Assembly: GCF_904849725.1 (NCBI RefSeq)
Contig: NC_058524.1
Location: 355,133,823-355,197,822 of the forward strand
Origin: Hordeum vulgare subsp. vulgare
Taxonomy: Eukaryota; Streptophyta; Magnoliopsida; Poales; Poaceae
Direction of reading: 5' to 3'
Length of the DNA: 64,000 nt
A model generated the notes under the pieces. It saw nothing but the letters and a program-made list of their open reading frames with translations. It was not told where the DNA came from and searched no databases. Below, piece after piece: positions 21,372 through 33,793 of this stretch; the first letter of the stretch is position 1, and each line of letters starts with the position of its first letter. A program made the position numbers and the translations under genes.

Positions 21372-22928
21372 TGATATGTCTCCAACGTATCTATAATTTT
21401 TGATGGTTTCATGCTATTATCTTGTCAAAATTTGGATGTTTTGAATGCCTTTTATATATTTTTTGGGACTAACTTATTAACTCAGTGCCAAGTGCCAGTT
21501 CCTGTTTTTCCATGTTTTTGACCCCTTTCAGAGGAGATTTTGAAACGGAGTCCAAACGGAAGAAAATCCCCAAAAAGATTTTTTTCCGAAGCAGAAGAAG
21601 ATCGGGAAGCTTGAGAGCCAAGGCACGGGAGCCTCAGGGGCCCCACAAGCCCCCACCCTTCGGCCATGGGGGAAGTCCGCGCCACCCAGGCTTGTGGGCC
21701 CCCTGAGCGCCCCCTGACCTAGGGGTTGCGCCTATAAATTCCCTAAAAATCCCAAAAAATGAGGAGATCATCGAAATTACTTTTCCACCGCCGCAAGCTT
21801 CTGTCTCTGCAAGATCCCATCTGGGGCACGTTCTGGTCCCTTGCCGGAGGGGTGATTCGGACACGGAGGGCTTCTTCATCAATACCATGACCTCTTCGAT
21901 GATGCGCGAGTAGTTCACCATAGACCTACAGGTCCATAGATAGTATCTAGATGGCTTCTTCTCTCTCTTGGATCTTCAATACAAAGTTCTCCATGATCTT
22001 CATGGAGATCTATCCGATGTAATCTTCTTCTGCGGTGTGTTTGTAAAGATCCCATGAATTGCGGATTTATGATCAGATTATCTATGAATCTTATTTGAGT
22101 TTCTTCTGATCTCTCTTAAGCATGATTTCATATCCTTGTAATTCTCTTCGAGTTGTGGGTTTTGTCTGGCCAACTAGATCTACGATTCTTGCAATGGGAG
22201 AAGTTCTTGGTTTTGGGTTCATACCGTGCGGTGACCTCACCCAGTGACAGAAGGGGTAGAGAGGCACACATCGTGTTGTTGCCATCAAGGGTAAAAAGAT
22301 GGGGTTTTCATCATTGGTTTGGGATTATCCCTCTACATCATGTCATATTGCTTAAGGCGTTACTCTCTTCGTCATGAACTCAATACACTAGATGCATGCT
22401 GGATAGCGGTCGATGTGTGGAGTAATAGTAGTAGATGCAGAAAGTATCAGTATACTTGTCTCGGACGTGATGCCTATATGTATGATCATTGCCTTAGATA
22501 TCGTCATGACTTTGCGCGGTTCTATCAATTGCTCGACAATAATTTGATGACCCACCGTGATATTTGCTATTATGAGAGAAGCCGCTAGTGAACACTATGG
22601 CCCGCAGGGTCTACTCCACACCATATTTTCAGCCTTACACTTTTTACTTCGTTGCACTTTTCGCCTTCCGATCTCACTTTGCAAACAAGCTTGAAGGGAT
22701 TGACAACCCCTTTGAAGCATTGGGTGCAAGCTTGTTTGTGTTTGCGCACATACTCTGGACTTGACGAGGCACTCCTTCTGGATCGATACCTTGGTTCTCA
22801 AACTGAGGGAATTATTTACTGCTCTTGTGCTGCATCACCCTTTCCTCTTCAAGGGAAAAACCGACGCAAACCAGAGAAGTAACAAGAAGAATTCCTAGCG
22901 CCAAGGAAGGACTTTTGTTGCCGCAGCA
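21372..22928 (+). repeat. 5' LTR of element D
   Basis: The LTR starts TGATATGTCTCCAACG. TATAAATT lies at about 21733-21740. The right boundary is approximate, since no clean CA was fixed just before the primer site. Confidence 0.82.
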
Positions 22929-22938
22929 GAAGAATTTC

Positions 22939-22956
22939 TGGGGCCGGTGCCGGGGA
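22939..22956 (+). other. Degenerate primer-binding site of element D
   Basis: TGGGGCCGGTGCCGGGGA differs at three positions from the TGGCGCCGTTGCCGGGGA consensus seen intact in element B. Confidence 0.8.
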
Positions 22957-23153
22957 GGATCAAGTGAAGAATTCATCCAAGTAAGTGTCGCAAAGTCATC
23001 TCTTGCATTTACTTTGTTGCCTCTCATTTTCCTCTCCCCCACTTCACCAATTTTCCTTTTTCGTTCGCCCTTTTCTCTCGCTTGCTTTCTGTTCGCTTCT
23101 GTGCCATGTGCCTTCAATATGCTTGCATCTTCGCTTGCTGAAAACCTAGTGAT

Positions 23154-23903
23154 ATGGATCCTCATCCACTTGCTAATCTCTTTAAGAGATCAAATTATGT
23201 TGATCCAATTGCTACTGAGTTGAGTGCACTTGACTATATTTATGGAGTTTTGCTTGAGATGCATGAATCTGAAAATTGTGGGGAAGAAATTTATGAAGTG
23301 ATTCACGAGGGCTCCTTGGATGAAAAGCATGATTGCAATGGTTTCACTATACATTCTATTAGTGACAATCATGCTAAGAGTATGCAAAACCCTAAGCTTG
23401 GGGATGCTAGTTTTGCTATGTCCACTACTTGTTGCAATGATCATGAGTGGGGCGATGATTTTTCTTATGATCTTGAAAATTTGTTTAAGCCTCATGATGA
23501 ATATGATATTTGCAATATCATTGAAAGTGGGTTTGGAGAAGTCATGACTTTAGTTGATGATAATCCCACTATTTTTGAAGAGCGTCAACTTTGCATGTAT
23601 GTGGATCATGAAAAGAATAACCTATGTGATAGTTACATTGTTGAATTCGAATATGATCCCACATGTAATTATTATGAGAGAGGAAAATATTGTGGTAGAA
23701 ACTTTCATGTTACCAAATTACCTCTCGTTATGTTGAGATTGATATTGTCTCTTTCTTCTTCCTTGCATTTGGTAACTATTGGTTGTCTTGGCAATTTGTT
23801 TTCCTATAAAATGCCTATGCATAGGAAGTATGTTAGACTTAGATGTGATTTTCACATTCTTTACGATGCCCTCGTTGTGCATCCATTCTTGTCTTTTCGG
23901 TGA
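23154..23903 (+). CDS. Conserved unknown ORF of non-autonomous Gypsy element D (249 aa)
   Basis: This is a homologue of the ORF at 2824-3615. Shared features in the same order are KHDCN near residue 60, PKLGDA near residue 80, VDHEKN near residue 157, YIVEFEYDPTCNYYERG near residues 165-182, a hydrophobic leucine-rich stretch near residues 192-214, and the C-terminal PMHRKYVRL. It is intact and acidic, with no recognised domain. It begins about 200 bp after the primer site and ends at the same TGAGCATCATT context as its homologue. Preservation of frame in two diverged elements suggests selection for the protein in ancestral copies. Its role (a gag-like packaging protein is one guess) is unknown. 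Confidence 0.7.
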   Translation: MDPHPLANLFKRSNYVDPIATELSALDYIYGVLLEMHESENCGEEIYEVIHEGSLDEKHDCNGFTIHSISDNHAKSMQNPKLGDASFAMSTTCCNDHEWGDDFSYDLENLFKPHDEYDICNIIESGFGEVMTLVDDNPTIFEERQLCMYVDHEKNNLCDSYIVEFEYDPTCNYYERGKYCGRNFHVTKLPLVMLRLILSLSSSLHLVTIGCLGNLFSYKMPMHRKYVRLRCDFHILYDALVVHPFLSFR

Positions 23904-24570
23904 GCATCATTGATTTTTCAATGCCTAGCTAAGGGCGTTAAACAATAGCGCTTGTTGGGAGGCAACCCAATGAATTTATCTTTGCTTTTTTTCTTTCTGT
24001 TTTGTTGCATCCACACTATCATATCTCTATTATGATTGTGTCTTTTGTGTTTCTTTTTGTGTTTGAGCCAAGCAAAACCTTTATGACTAGTCTTGGTAAT
24101 GGTTGTTTGATCCTGCTGGAAAAAGACAGAAACTTTTCGCTCATGAGATGATTTTTCATTTTTATTCACATAGAGGTTTTGAGTTGATTCTTTTTGCTCC
24201 TGGTTGATATGCTTTTTTCCTAGGCCGTCGTAATTTTTTAGATTTTGTGAGGTAACAGAAGTATACGAAGTTTACAGATTGCTACAGACTGGTCTGTTTT
24301 TGACAAATTCTGTTTTTGTTGAGTTGGTTGCTTGTTTTGATGAAACTATGGTTAGTATCAGTGGTACTAGCCATGGAAAAGTGAGAATACAGTATCCCAT
24401 CATCAATATAGATAGAATTCAAGTTTGCTACAGTACCAAAAGAAGTGATAGTTTGTTTTCTTGTGCTAATGTTATCACGAGTTTCTGTTTAAGTTTTGTG
24501 TTGTGAAGTTTTCAAGTTTTGGGTGATGTTCTCATGGACAAAGAGACAAGGCGTGGAAAGAGCTCAAGCC

Positions 24571-24650
24571 TGGGGATGACCAAAGCATCCAAAGCCAAAT
24601 TCAAGGACACCAAAAAGCCTAAGCTTCGGGATGCCCCGGGAAGGCATCCC
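24571..24650 (+). repeat. Hairpin pair of element D
   Basis: The first hairpin retains only GGATG/GCATCC pairing. The second keeps GGGATGCC (24628-24635) with GGCATCCC (24643-24650) around the same CCGGGAA loop as in element B. It is followed by the conserved CTCTTTCGTCTTCAATCCAT. Confidence 0.72.
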
Positions 24651-25706
24651 CTCTTTCGTCTTCAATCCATCGGTAACATTACTTGGAGCTATATTTTTAT
24701 TCCCCACATGATATGTGTTTTCCTTGGAGCGTCTTGTATCGTAGGAGTCTTTCCTTTTGTTGTGTCACAATCATCCTTGGTGCACACCTTTTTGAGAGAG
24801 AGAGACATGCAGTCATCGTGATTTTGCTAGAATGCTCATAGTGCTTCACTTATATCTTTTGAGCTAGATAGTTTTGCTCTGTGTGCTTCACTTATATCTT
24901 TTAGAGCACGGTGGTGCATGATTTGGTAGTTGGCTTATGCTATGAAAGTAGTCCCAAAAGTGATAGATATCCAAAGAGGATGCAAAAACCTCCATCTTCA
25001 TGTGCATTGAGTAGAAAGAGAAGTTTTGATTCCTCTCAAATAGTTTTGAGACATGGATTTGGTAATATTAAGAGTCATGTTAGTAGGGTGTTGTGATTCT
25101 AGAAATACTTGTGTTGAAGTTAGTGATTCGCGTAGCATGCACGTATGATGAACCGCTATGTTAGGAAGTCGGAGCATAATTGATCTATTGATTGCCATCC
25201 TTTGTGTTGAGGTCGGGATCGCGCGATGGTTTACACCTACCAACCCTTCCCCTCGGAGTATGCGTTTAGCACTTTGTTTCGATTACTAATAAAAACTTTC
25301 GCAACAAGTATGTGAGTTCTTCATGACCAATGTGAGCCCATGGTATAGATGCACTTTCACCTTCCACCATTGCTAGCCTCTCTAGTGCCGTGCAATTCTC
25401 GCCGGTGCACAAACCCACCAAATTCCTTCCTCAAAACAGCCACCATATCTACCTACTATGGCATTTTCATAGCCATTCCGAGATCTATTGCCATGCAACT
25501 CCAACCGTTCCGTCTCATGACTTCTGCCATCACTCTCATATTGCCATTGCATGATCATAAGATAGCTAGCGAGATGTTTGAACGTTATACGCCATGCTAG
25601 ATCGTTGCACATCCCGGTACACTGCCGGAGGCATTTCCTATGGAGTCATCATCATTGTGATCTTTGAGATGTGAGTAAATAAAAGTGTGATGATCATCAT
25701 TATTAG

Positions 25707-25832
25707 AGCATTGTCCCATGTGAGGAAATAAAAAAAAGAGGCTAAAGAGCCCAAAAATAAAAAAGAAAGAAAAAAAGAGAGGCCTAAGAGCCCAAATGAA
25801 AAAAGAGAGATTAAGAGAGAAGGGACAATGCT
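25707..25832 (+). repeat. Long stem-loop with purine-rich loop (element D)
   Basis: The arms AGCATTGTCCC (25707-25717) and GGGACAATGCT (25822-25832) are identical to those in element B, while the loop is 104 bases rather than 172. The loop again consists of A/G with AGAGGC and AGAGCCC repeats. Confidence 0.78.
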
Positions 25833-26602
25833 ACTATCTTTTTCCACACATGTGCTTCATGATAGCACCATATTCTTCATGATTGAAAGCTTTTTTCTTT
25901 GTCACTACCATATGCTAGTGGGAAACTTCATTATATAACTTGGCTTGTATATTTCAATGATGGGCTTCCTCAAAATTGCCCTAGGTCTTCGTGAGCAAGC
26001 AAGTTGGATGCACACCCACTAGTTCTCCTTTTGAGCTTTCACATACTTATAGCTCTAGTGCATCTCTTGTATGGCAATCCCTACTCATTCACATTGATAT
26101 CTATTAATGGGCATCTCCATAGCCTATTGATACGCCGAGTCAATGTGACTATCTCCTCCCTTTTTGTCTCACAACCACCACCACACTCTATTCCACCTAT
26201 AGTGTTATATCCATGGCTCGCGCTCATGTATTGCGTGATAGTTCTAAAAAGTTTGAGAAAGTAAGAGTGTGAAAACAATTACTTCGCCAATACCGGGGTT
26301 GTGCATGATTTACATTAGTTGTGTGAGGATGATGGAGCATAGCCAGACTATATGATTTTGTAGGGATAACTTTCTTTGACCTATTTATTTTGAAAGTTCA
26401 TGATTACTTTGCTAGTTTGCTTGAAGCATTATTGTTTTCATGTCAATAGCAAACTATTGTTTTGAATCTTACGGATCTGAACATTCATGTCACGTGAAAG
26501 AAGTTGCAAAGGACAACTATGCTAGGTAGCATTTCACATCAAAAATTCATTCTTTATCACTTCCCTACTCGAGGACGAGCAGGAGTTAAGCTTGGGGATG
26601 CT

Positions 26603-27050
26603 TGATACGTCTCCAACGTATCTATAATTTTTGATGGTTTCATGCTATTATCTTGTCAAACTTTGGATGTTTTGCATGCCTTTTATATATTTTTTGGGAC
26701 TAACTTATTAACTCAGTGCCAAGTGCCAGTTCCTGTTTTTTCCATGTTTTTTACCCCTTTCAGAGGAGATTTTGAAACGGAGTCCAAACGGAAGAAAACC
26801 CCAAAAAGATTATTTCTGGAATGGAAGAAGGTCGGGATGCTTGATAGCCAAGGCAGGGGAGCCTCACGGGCCCCACAAGCCCCCACCCCACAGCCAGGGG
26901 GTAGGCCGCGCCACCCAGGCTTATGGGCCCCCTGAGCGCCCCCTGACCTAGGGGTTGCGCCTATAAATTCCCTAAAAATCCCAAAAAAATGAGGAGATCA
27001 TCGAAATTACTTTTCCACCGCCGCAAGCTTCTGTCTCTGAAAGATCCCAT
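26603..27050 (+). repeat. Truncated 3' LTR of element D
   Basis: The first 448 bp match the 5' LTR of D, including TATAAATT at about 26962-26969. Similarity stops after GATCCCAT at 27050, where unrelated minus-strand element E sequence begins. Confidence 0.88.
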
Positions 27051-27897
27051 GTAGGGTTAAGGAAGATGGCATGGGTTCATGCTATCATTGAATATTTCCG
27101 CCACAAATATATGAAGACATGGCCATAAAGGCCACATGTGAGTAAAATAATACATAATGGATGTAAGACTCTTGTTAACCAGTTTCTGTGTGTTAAGTGG
27201 GAATTGATCTCTGGGATCAGTGTGCACGTACATTAGGTTATCACGACTTATGAGTCGGTGTCCCCATAGATTCAGTAGGTGACATACCAATAACTTCAAT
27301 ATCTTCGTCACTATTATGATACAAACTAGGTACGAGCGTTTTTTCTATGAACTCATGCCTATCTCTTGGATTCTCAATTCTGATCCTACTCTCATCCATA
27401 GTCACTTGAATAGACTTTAAAATTCAGTAATATCTTGATTATGTGGCAAAATTTCACTTTTAAGAGACTCCACATCATGATAAATTCGATCCATATTGGT
27501 AGAAAAACTATGAACTTTGTTTTGTTTATCTTGTACTATAGCATTTTTTTGAAAACTAATAAATTCTTTAATGTTTTTCTCAAGTTCAGAAGGAATCCTA
27601 TTATTTTCATATGAATTTCCGTATGACTTACCGTCACTACTAGAGGTATTATTGGGATACTGTCTAGGATTGAAATTTCATGTATAAGCATTGTTGGTGA
27701 AATTCATTGCACCGACAAAATTCACATCGACGACAACATTATTTTGCATCGTAGAACTAGACAATGGGACATCATTCGTATCAACATGAGTATCTCCTAG
27801 TCAGCACATTCATAATAGCATCCATTTTATCACTCAAGGTAGAAACTTCTTCAACGAAATTAACCTTCCTACTAGTTTGAACTTGTTTAGTGTGCCA

Positions 27898-28172
27898 TTA
27901 GGAATAGTTTGCTATCATAATATCAAGAAGCTTCATGGCATCTCCAAATTTAATTCGCATAAATGTACTACCTCCAGCAGAGTCTAGAAGATTTCTCGAT
28001 GCAAAGCCTAGTTGCACATAGGAGTTTTGTATAATACTCAATAAATTCAATCCATGAGTAGGACAATTTTTAATCATTAATTTCATTATTTCCCAAGATT
28101 GTGCAATATTTTCTTGCTCATGTTGTTTACTGATCATGATTTTATTTATGAGAGACATTATCTTGGGAGGAG
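27898..28172 (-). pseudogene. Gag fragment of element E, C-terminal side
   Basis: It is related to the Athila-type gag: QHEQENIAQSWEIMK, NCPTHGL and RNLLDSAGGSTFM are recognisable blocks of the capsid domain. It is the continuation of 36797-37235 on the far side of element G. Downstream (27051-27897) stops accumulate and no domain is readable. Confidence 0.78.
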
Positions 28173-28177
28173 GAAAG

Positions 28178-29807
28178 TGTTGGGAAACATTGCATGGGAA
28201 ACAAAAACATTCCTATGCACACATAAGATCTATCCATGGTGATGACCATCTACGAGAGGAGAGCGCGGATCCACATACCCTTGTAGATTCCTAAGTGGGA
28301 AGCGTTAAGAAACTCGACTGATGTAGTCGAGCCTCTTTGTGATCCAAATCGCAAGTCGTCCCGCAATCCAATCACGATCTAGCGCCGATCGGACGACACC
28401 TTCGTGTTCAGCACATGTGCAGCTCGATGACGATCTCCGCCTTCTTGATCCAGTAAGAGAGACGAAGAGATATCTGAATTCTTCGACAGAACGATGGCAT
28501 GACGGTGGTGATGCTGGAGCTACTCCGGCAAGGCTTCACTGTGTCGTACAGAAATAACCTACGTGGTGTCATGAAGTGGTGGAGGGAGAGAGGGTTGCCC
28601 CGTGGCTTGAGGTGCAATCAGCCTCTCTACCCTCCACAATATATAGTAGGGAGGGAGGGGAGGCTCCCTAGGGAATGTCCCTAGCATTCGGCCAGTGCAA
28701 GGAGGAGGGAGGAGTCCTCCTCCATATCGGGTTGGTGGAGGAGTCCTCCTCCTCCTAGTCGGTTTGGCCCACCTCGTCTCTCTTTCTCACTTCGGTCGAA
28801 GTAGGCCCACTTGGGCTGGTCGCCCAGCCCACCATGGGCTAGTGCACCACCCTTGGGTCTAGTTGGTCCCTCTCCGGGTGGGTGGTCCATCCCTGTGGAA
28901 CCCCGGAACCCATTCGTCACTCATGATACTTTATCGATAATGCCCGAAATCCTTCCAGAAGCCAAATGCAACCTTCCTATATATCAATCTTCGTCTTTGA
29001 ACCATTCCGGAACTCCACGTGCCGCTCGTGATCTCATCCGGGACCCTGAATAGCATTCGGTTACCAACATCCATAATTCAACTATGCCGAAAAGTCACCA
29101 TACCTTAAGTGTCCAGACCCTGCGGGTTGGATAACTATGTAGACATGACTGAGAGATGCTCCTGTCAATATCCAATAGTAGGAACTGGATGTCCATATTG
29201 AATCTTGCATATTCTACAAAGATCTTAATCGAATGAACCTCTATGTCAAGGATTCAGTTAATCCTGTATAACATTCCCTTTGTCCTTCGGTATGTTACTT
29301 GCCCGAGAATTGATCATTGGTATCTCTGTACCTATTTGAATCTCATTACCAGCAAGTCTCTTTACTCGTTTTGTAATACAAAATCCCATGGCTAAATCTT
29401 TAGTCACATTTCTTGCAAGGCTTGTTGTGAAGCTGTATTACCGAGTGGGCCCCGAGATACCTCTCCGTCATACGGAGTGAAAAATCCGAGTCCCCATCCA
29501 TGCTAACTCAATGGACACCTTCGGAGATATGTGTAGAGCACCTTTATAGCCACCCAGTTACGTTGCGACGTTTGATGCACACAAGCTATTCCTCTAGTGT
29601 TAGTGATTTACATGATCTGATGGTCATAGGATCATATATTTGACATGCAGAAAAACAGTAGCAATGAAATGACACGATCACATGCCACGTTCATAGTTTG
29701 GGTCTAGTCCATCACATCATTACATGCATCAATAATAAATGATTGTCTTGAACAAGGAAATATAATAATAACTATTTTATTATTGCCTCTAGGGCATATT
29801 TCCAACA
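28178..29807 (-). repeat. 3' LTR of element G
   Basis: On the minus strand the LTR starts TGTTGGAAATATGCCCTAG and ends TTTCCCAACA. The purine-rich GCAAGTTGGAGAC just outside (29808 onward, minus) is the polypurine tract. A TATATA box lies near 28640. Confidence 0.92.
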
Positions 29808-30172
29808 GTCTCCAACTTGCACTAGAGTCAATAATATAGCTCACATCACTATGTGATCTACAATGTAACGAATCTAACACCCATACAGTTCTGCTGTCGA
29901 TCATGTTTTGCTCATGGAAGAGGCTTAGTCAACGGGTGTGCAACAATCAGATCCTTGTGCACTTTGCAAATATTTATGTCCTCCTCCTTGATGTAATTGT
30001 GTATGGAAATGAAGCATCACTTTATATGTTTGGCCCTCTTGTGAAACCTTGGTTCCTTGGCTAGAGCAATGGCACCAGTGTTGTCAAAGAACAGAGTCAT
30101 TGGATCTAGTACACTTGGCACAACTCCAAGATCTATTATGAACTGCTTCATCCAGACACCTTCTTTAGCCGC

Positions 30173-33100
30173 CTACGAGGCAGCTATGTACTCCGCTTCG
30201 CATGTAGAATCAGCTACCATGCTTTTCTTGGAACTGCACCAGCTTAAAGCACCTCCATTCAGAATAAATACATATCTGATTTGTGACTTAGACTCATCTG
30301 GATCATTGTCAAAGCTTGCAACGATGTATCCCTTTACGACGAGCTCTTTGTCGCCTCCATAAACGAGAAAAATTTCCTTAGTCCTTTTTAGGTACTTCAA
30401 AATATTCTTGACCGCTCTCAAGTGCTCCATTCCTGGATTACATTGAAACCTTCATGACATACTTATGGCAAAGCTGACACGAGGTCTTGTGCACAACATT
30501 GCATACATTATACACGCTACGGCTAAAGCATAGGGGATGACACTCATCTTTTCTCTATCTTCTGCATTCACTGGGCATTGAGTCTTACTCAACTTTATAT
30601 CTTGTAACACATGCAAGAACCCTTTCTTGGACTATTCCATTTTGAACTTCTTCAAAACTTTATCAAGGTTTGTGCTCCGTGAAAGGCCTATCAAGCGTCT
30701 TGATCTATATCTCTAGATCTTGATGCCCAATATATAAGCAGGTTCTCCCAGGTCCTTCATTGAAAAACTTTTATTCAAATAATCCTTTATACTTCCCAAA
30801 AGTTCTATATCGTTTCCAATTAGCAATATGTCATCCGCAGATAATATTAGAAACGATATAGAGCTCCCACTCACGTTCTTTTAAATACAAACATCTCCAT
30901 AGACTTGTATGAACCGAAACGCCTTGATGACTTCATCAAAGAGTTGATTCCTACTCCGAGATGGTTCCACCAGTCCATAAATGGATCGCTGGAGTTTGCA
31001 CACTTTGTTAGCGTTCTCTCGATCGACAAAATCATCCAGTTGCATCATATACAACTCTTCCTTAAGGAAACCGTTAAGGAACGTTGTTTTGACATCCATT
31101 TGCCAAATCTCATAATCGAAAAATGTAGATATTGCTAACATGATTCTAATGGACTTAAGCATCGCTACGGCTGAGAAAGTCTCATCGTAGTCAATTCCTT
31201 GAACTTGTGAAAAACCCTTTTGCCACAAGTCAAGGTTTATAGACAGTGACATTACCATCCGCGTCCGTTTTTTTCTTGAAGATCCATTTATTCTGAATAG
31301 CCTTTCGCCCTTTAGGTAATACTTCCAAAGTCCATATTTTGTTTTCATACATGGATCATATCTCGGATTTCATGGCCTCTTAGCATTTGTTGGAATCCAG
31401 GCCCACCATTGCTTCTCCATAGCTCATTGGTTCATCGTTGTCTAACAACATGATTGACAAGACAAGGTTGTTGTACCACTTAGGAAAGAATGTGCACTTG
31501 TCGATGTACGAGGATTGATAGAAACTTGATCTGATGTTTCATGATCATCATCATTAGCTTCCTCTTTAACTGTTGTAGGTTCCACAGAAACATCTTTCTG
31601 TGCTGCTCTACTCTATAGTTGAAGTAGATGTTCTATAATGTCATCAAAGTTTATCTTCCTCCCACTCAATTCTTTCGAGAGAAACTCTTTCTCAAGAAAA
31701 GCTCTATTTTTAGTGACAAACAGCTTTCCGTCGGATCTGAGATAGAAGATGTACCCAACGGTCTCTTTTGGGTATCCTATGAAGATGCACTTTTCCGCTT
31801 TGTGTTCTAGCTTTTCAGGCTGAAGATTTTTGACATAAGCATCACATTCCCAAACTTTAAGAAACGACAACTTTGGCTTCTTTCCAAACAATAGTTCATA
31901 TGGTGTTGTCTCAACAGATTTTGATGGTGCCCTATTTGAAGTGTATGCAGCTAATCTAATGCATAACTCCAAAATGATAATGACAAATCGACAAGAGACA
32001 TCATAGAACGCACCATATCTAATAAAGTACGATTACGATGTTCAGACACACCATTACGCTGTTGTGTTCCAGGCGGTGTCAACTATGAAACAATTCCACA
32101 TTGTCTTAAGTGAGTGCCAAACTCATAACTGAGGTATTCTCTCCCTCCATCAGTTCGTAGAAATTTGATCTTGTTGTTACGATGATTATCAACTTCACTC
32201 TGGAATTGCTTGAACTTTTCTAAAGTTTCAGACTTGTGTTTCATCAATTAAATATAACCATATCTACTCAAATCATTTGTGAATGGGAGAAAATAACGGT
32301 AACCACCGCACGCCTCTATGCTCATTGGTCCACACACATCAGTATGCATGATCTCCAACAAGTCACTTCCACGCTCCATTGTTTCGGAGAATGGAGTCTT
32401 AATCATCTTGCCCACAAGGCATGGTTCACATGTGTCAAGTCATACAAAAGTCTATCAGCATGGAGTTTCTTCATGCGTTTTATACCAATATGACCTAAGC
32501 GGCGGTGCCACAAGAAAGTGGCGCTATCATTATCAACTCTACATCTTCTGGCCTCAATGTTATTGATATGTCTTTCATCACTATCGAGATTCAACATGAA
32601 CAGACCCCTCACATTGGGTGCATCACTATAAAAGAAATTACTCATATAAATAGAACAACCATTATTCTCTGACTTAAATGAGTAACCGTCTCGCAATAAA
32701 CAAGATTAGGATATAATGTTCATGCTTAACATAGGCACTAGATAACAATTATTTAGGTTCATCACAATCCCCATGGTAATTGTAGTGAGAGTGTGCCGAC
32801 GGCGTCCACATCAACCTTGGAACCATTTCCCACGCGCATCGTCACTTCGTCCTTCACTTATTCCCTAGTTTCTGCTTTGAGTTCCAAGTGTGAGCAACCC
32901 AACCGGTATCAAATACCCATGCACTACAACGAGGGATGGTGAGGTACACATCAATAACATGTATATAAAATATACCTTGTTTGGTGTTGGCCGCCTTCTT
33001 ATCGGCTAGGTACTTGGGGCAGTGCCGCTTCTAGTGACCAGTCCCCTTGCAATGATAACACTTAGTTTCCGGCTTGGGTCTAGCCTTGGGTTTCTTCGTG

Positions 33101-33793
33101 GGAGGGGCAACAACTTTGCTACTCTTCTTGGAGTTACCCTTCTTGCCCTTGCCGTTTTTCTTGAAGCTGGTGTTCTTATTGATCATCAACACTTCATGTT
33201 CTTTTCTAACTTCTGACTCAGCGACTTGAGCATCGCAAACAGCTTGGTGAGTTATTTATCCATCCCTTGCATGTTGTATTTCAACTCAAAACTTTTATAG
33301 CTAGGTGGCAGTGATTGAAGAACTCTATCAGTGATTGCCTCTAGCAGGAGAGCAATTGCCAGCTCAGCCAGACGGTTAGAGTAACCATACATTCTGAGCA
33401 CATGTTCACTAACACACCCGTTCTCCTCCATTTTGCAAGCATAGAACTTATCGGAGGTTTCAAATTCTCTCGATGTGGGCATTCTTCTCAAATACAAACT
33501 TCAACTCCTGGAACATCCAAAACGTCTTTGAAGTCCCAACTCTAAGCCATACAAAACTGCACATTGAACTACTGAGTAGTCATCCTAAGCGACTGTCAGG
33601 CGTTCATAACATCTTGGGTCGCACATTGCGGTCGCTTGTCACCTACTGGCACATCAACGACATATTGCTTTGGGGAAACTATGAGGATAAGCCTTAGATT
33701 ACGGGCCAAGTCACCATAGTTTCTTCCATCATCTTTCAGCTTAGATTTCTCTAGGAATGCATTAAAATTCAGGGGTGCTACTGCGCGAGCCAT
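30173..33793 (-). pseudogene. Degenerate gag-pol of Copia element G
   Basis: Gag starts at 33793 (MARAVAPLNFNAFLE) and continues to about 33252. A zinc knuckle near 33030-33060 has lost its Trp position to a stop. The integrase zinc region (FLWHRRLGHIGIKRM) is at about 32403-32696 and the integrase end (NRAPSKSVETTPYELLFGKKP) at about 31613-31972. Reverse transcriptase at about 30800-31348 shows SQVQGIDYDETFSAVAMLKSIR and MDVKTTFLNG, but the catalytic YVDD motif reads SADD near 30830. RNase H at 30173-30430 has DSTCEAEYIA. Frameshifts and stops separate every block, so no functional polyprotein is possible. Confidence 0.88.

Larger units (their letters stand above)
23904..26602 (+). repeat. 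Non-coding internal region of element D
   Basis: There is no substantial ORF. It contains one degraded hairpin pair (about 24571-24650), the conserved purine-loop stem (25707-25832), and the terminal TTAAGCTTGGGGATGCT that abuts the 3' LTR. It is collinear with element B 15854-19390 but has only one hairpin unit where B has two. Confidence 0.78.
21372..27050 (+). mobile_element. Non-autonomous Gypsy element D, 3' LTR truncated
   Basis: The element has a 5' LTR from 21372 (TGATATGTCTCC), a degenerate primer site at 22939-22956, an ORF (23154-23903), a non-coding region collinear with that of element B, and a 3' LTR starting at 26603 that breaks off at 27050. It is related to B in ORF and internal sequence, but its LTRs are a distinct subfamily: the central LTR parts differ and the TATA lies in a CCTATAAATTCCC context. 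No target duplication can be checked because the right end is missing. Confidence 0.88.

Noticed and set aside
22825..23223. 132-aa plus-strand ORF over the 5' LTR end and primer site of element D
   Set aside because: It crosses the LTR boundary and the primer-binding site, has no homologue in element B and overlaps the start of the conserved ORF.
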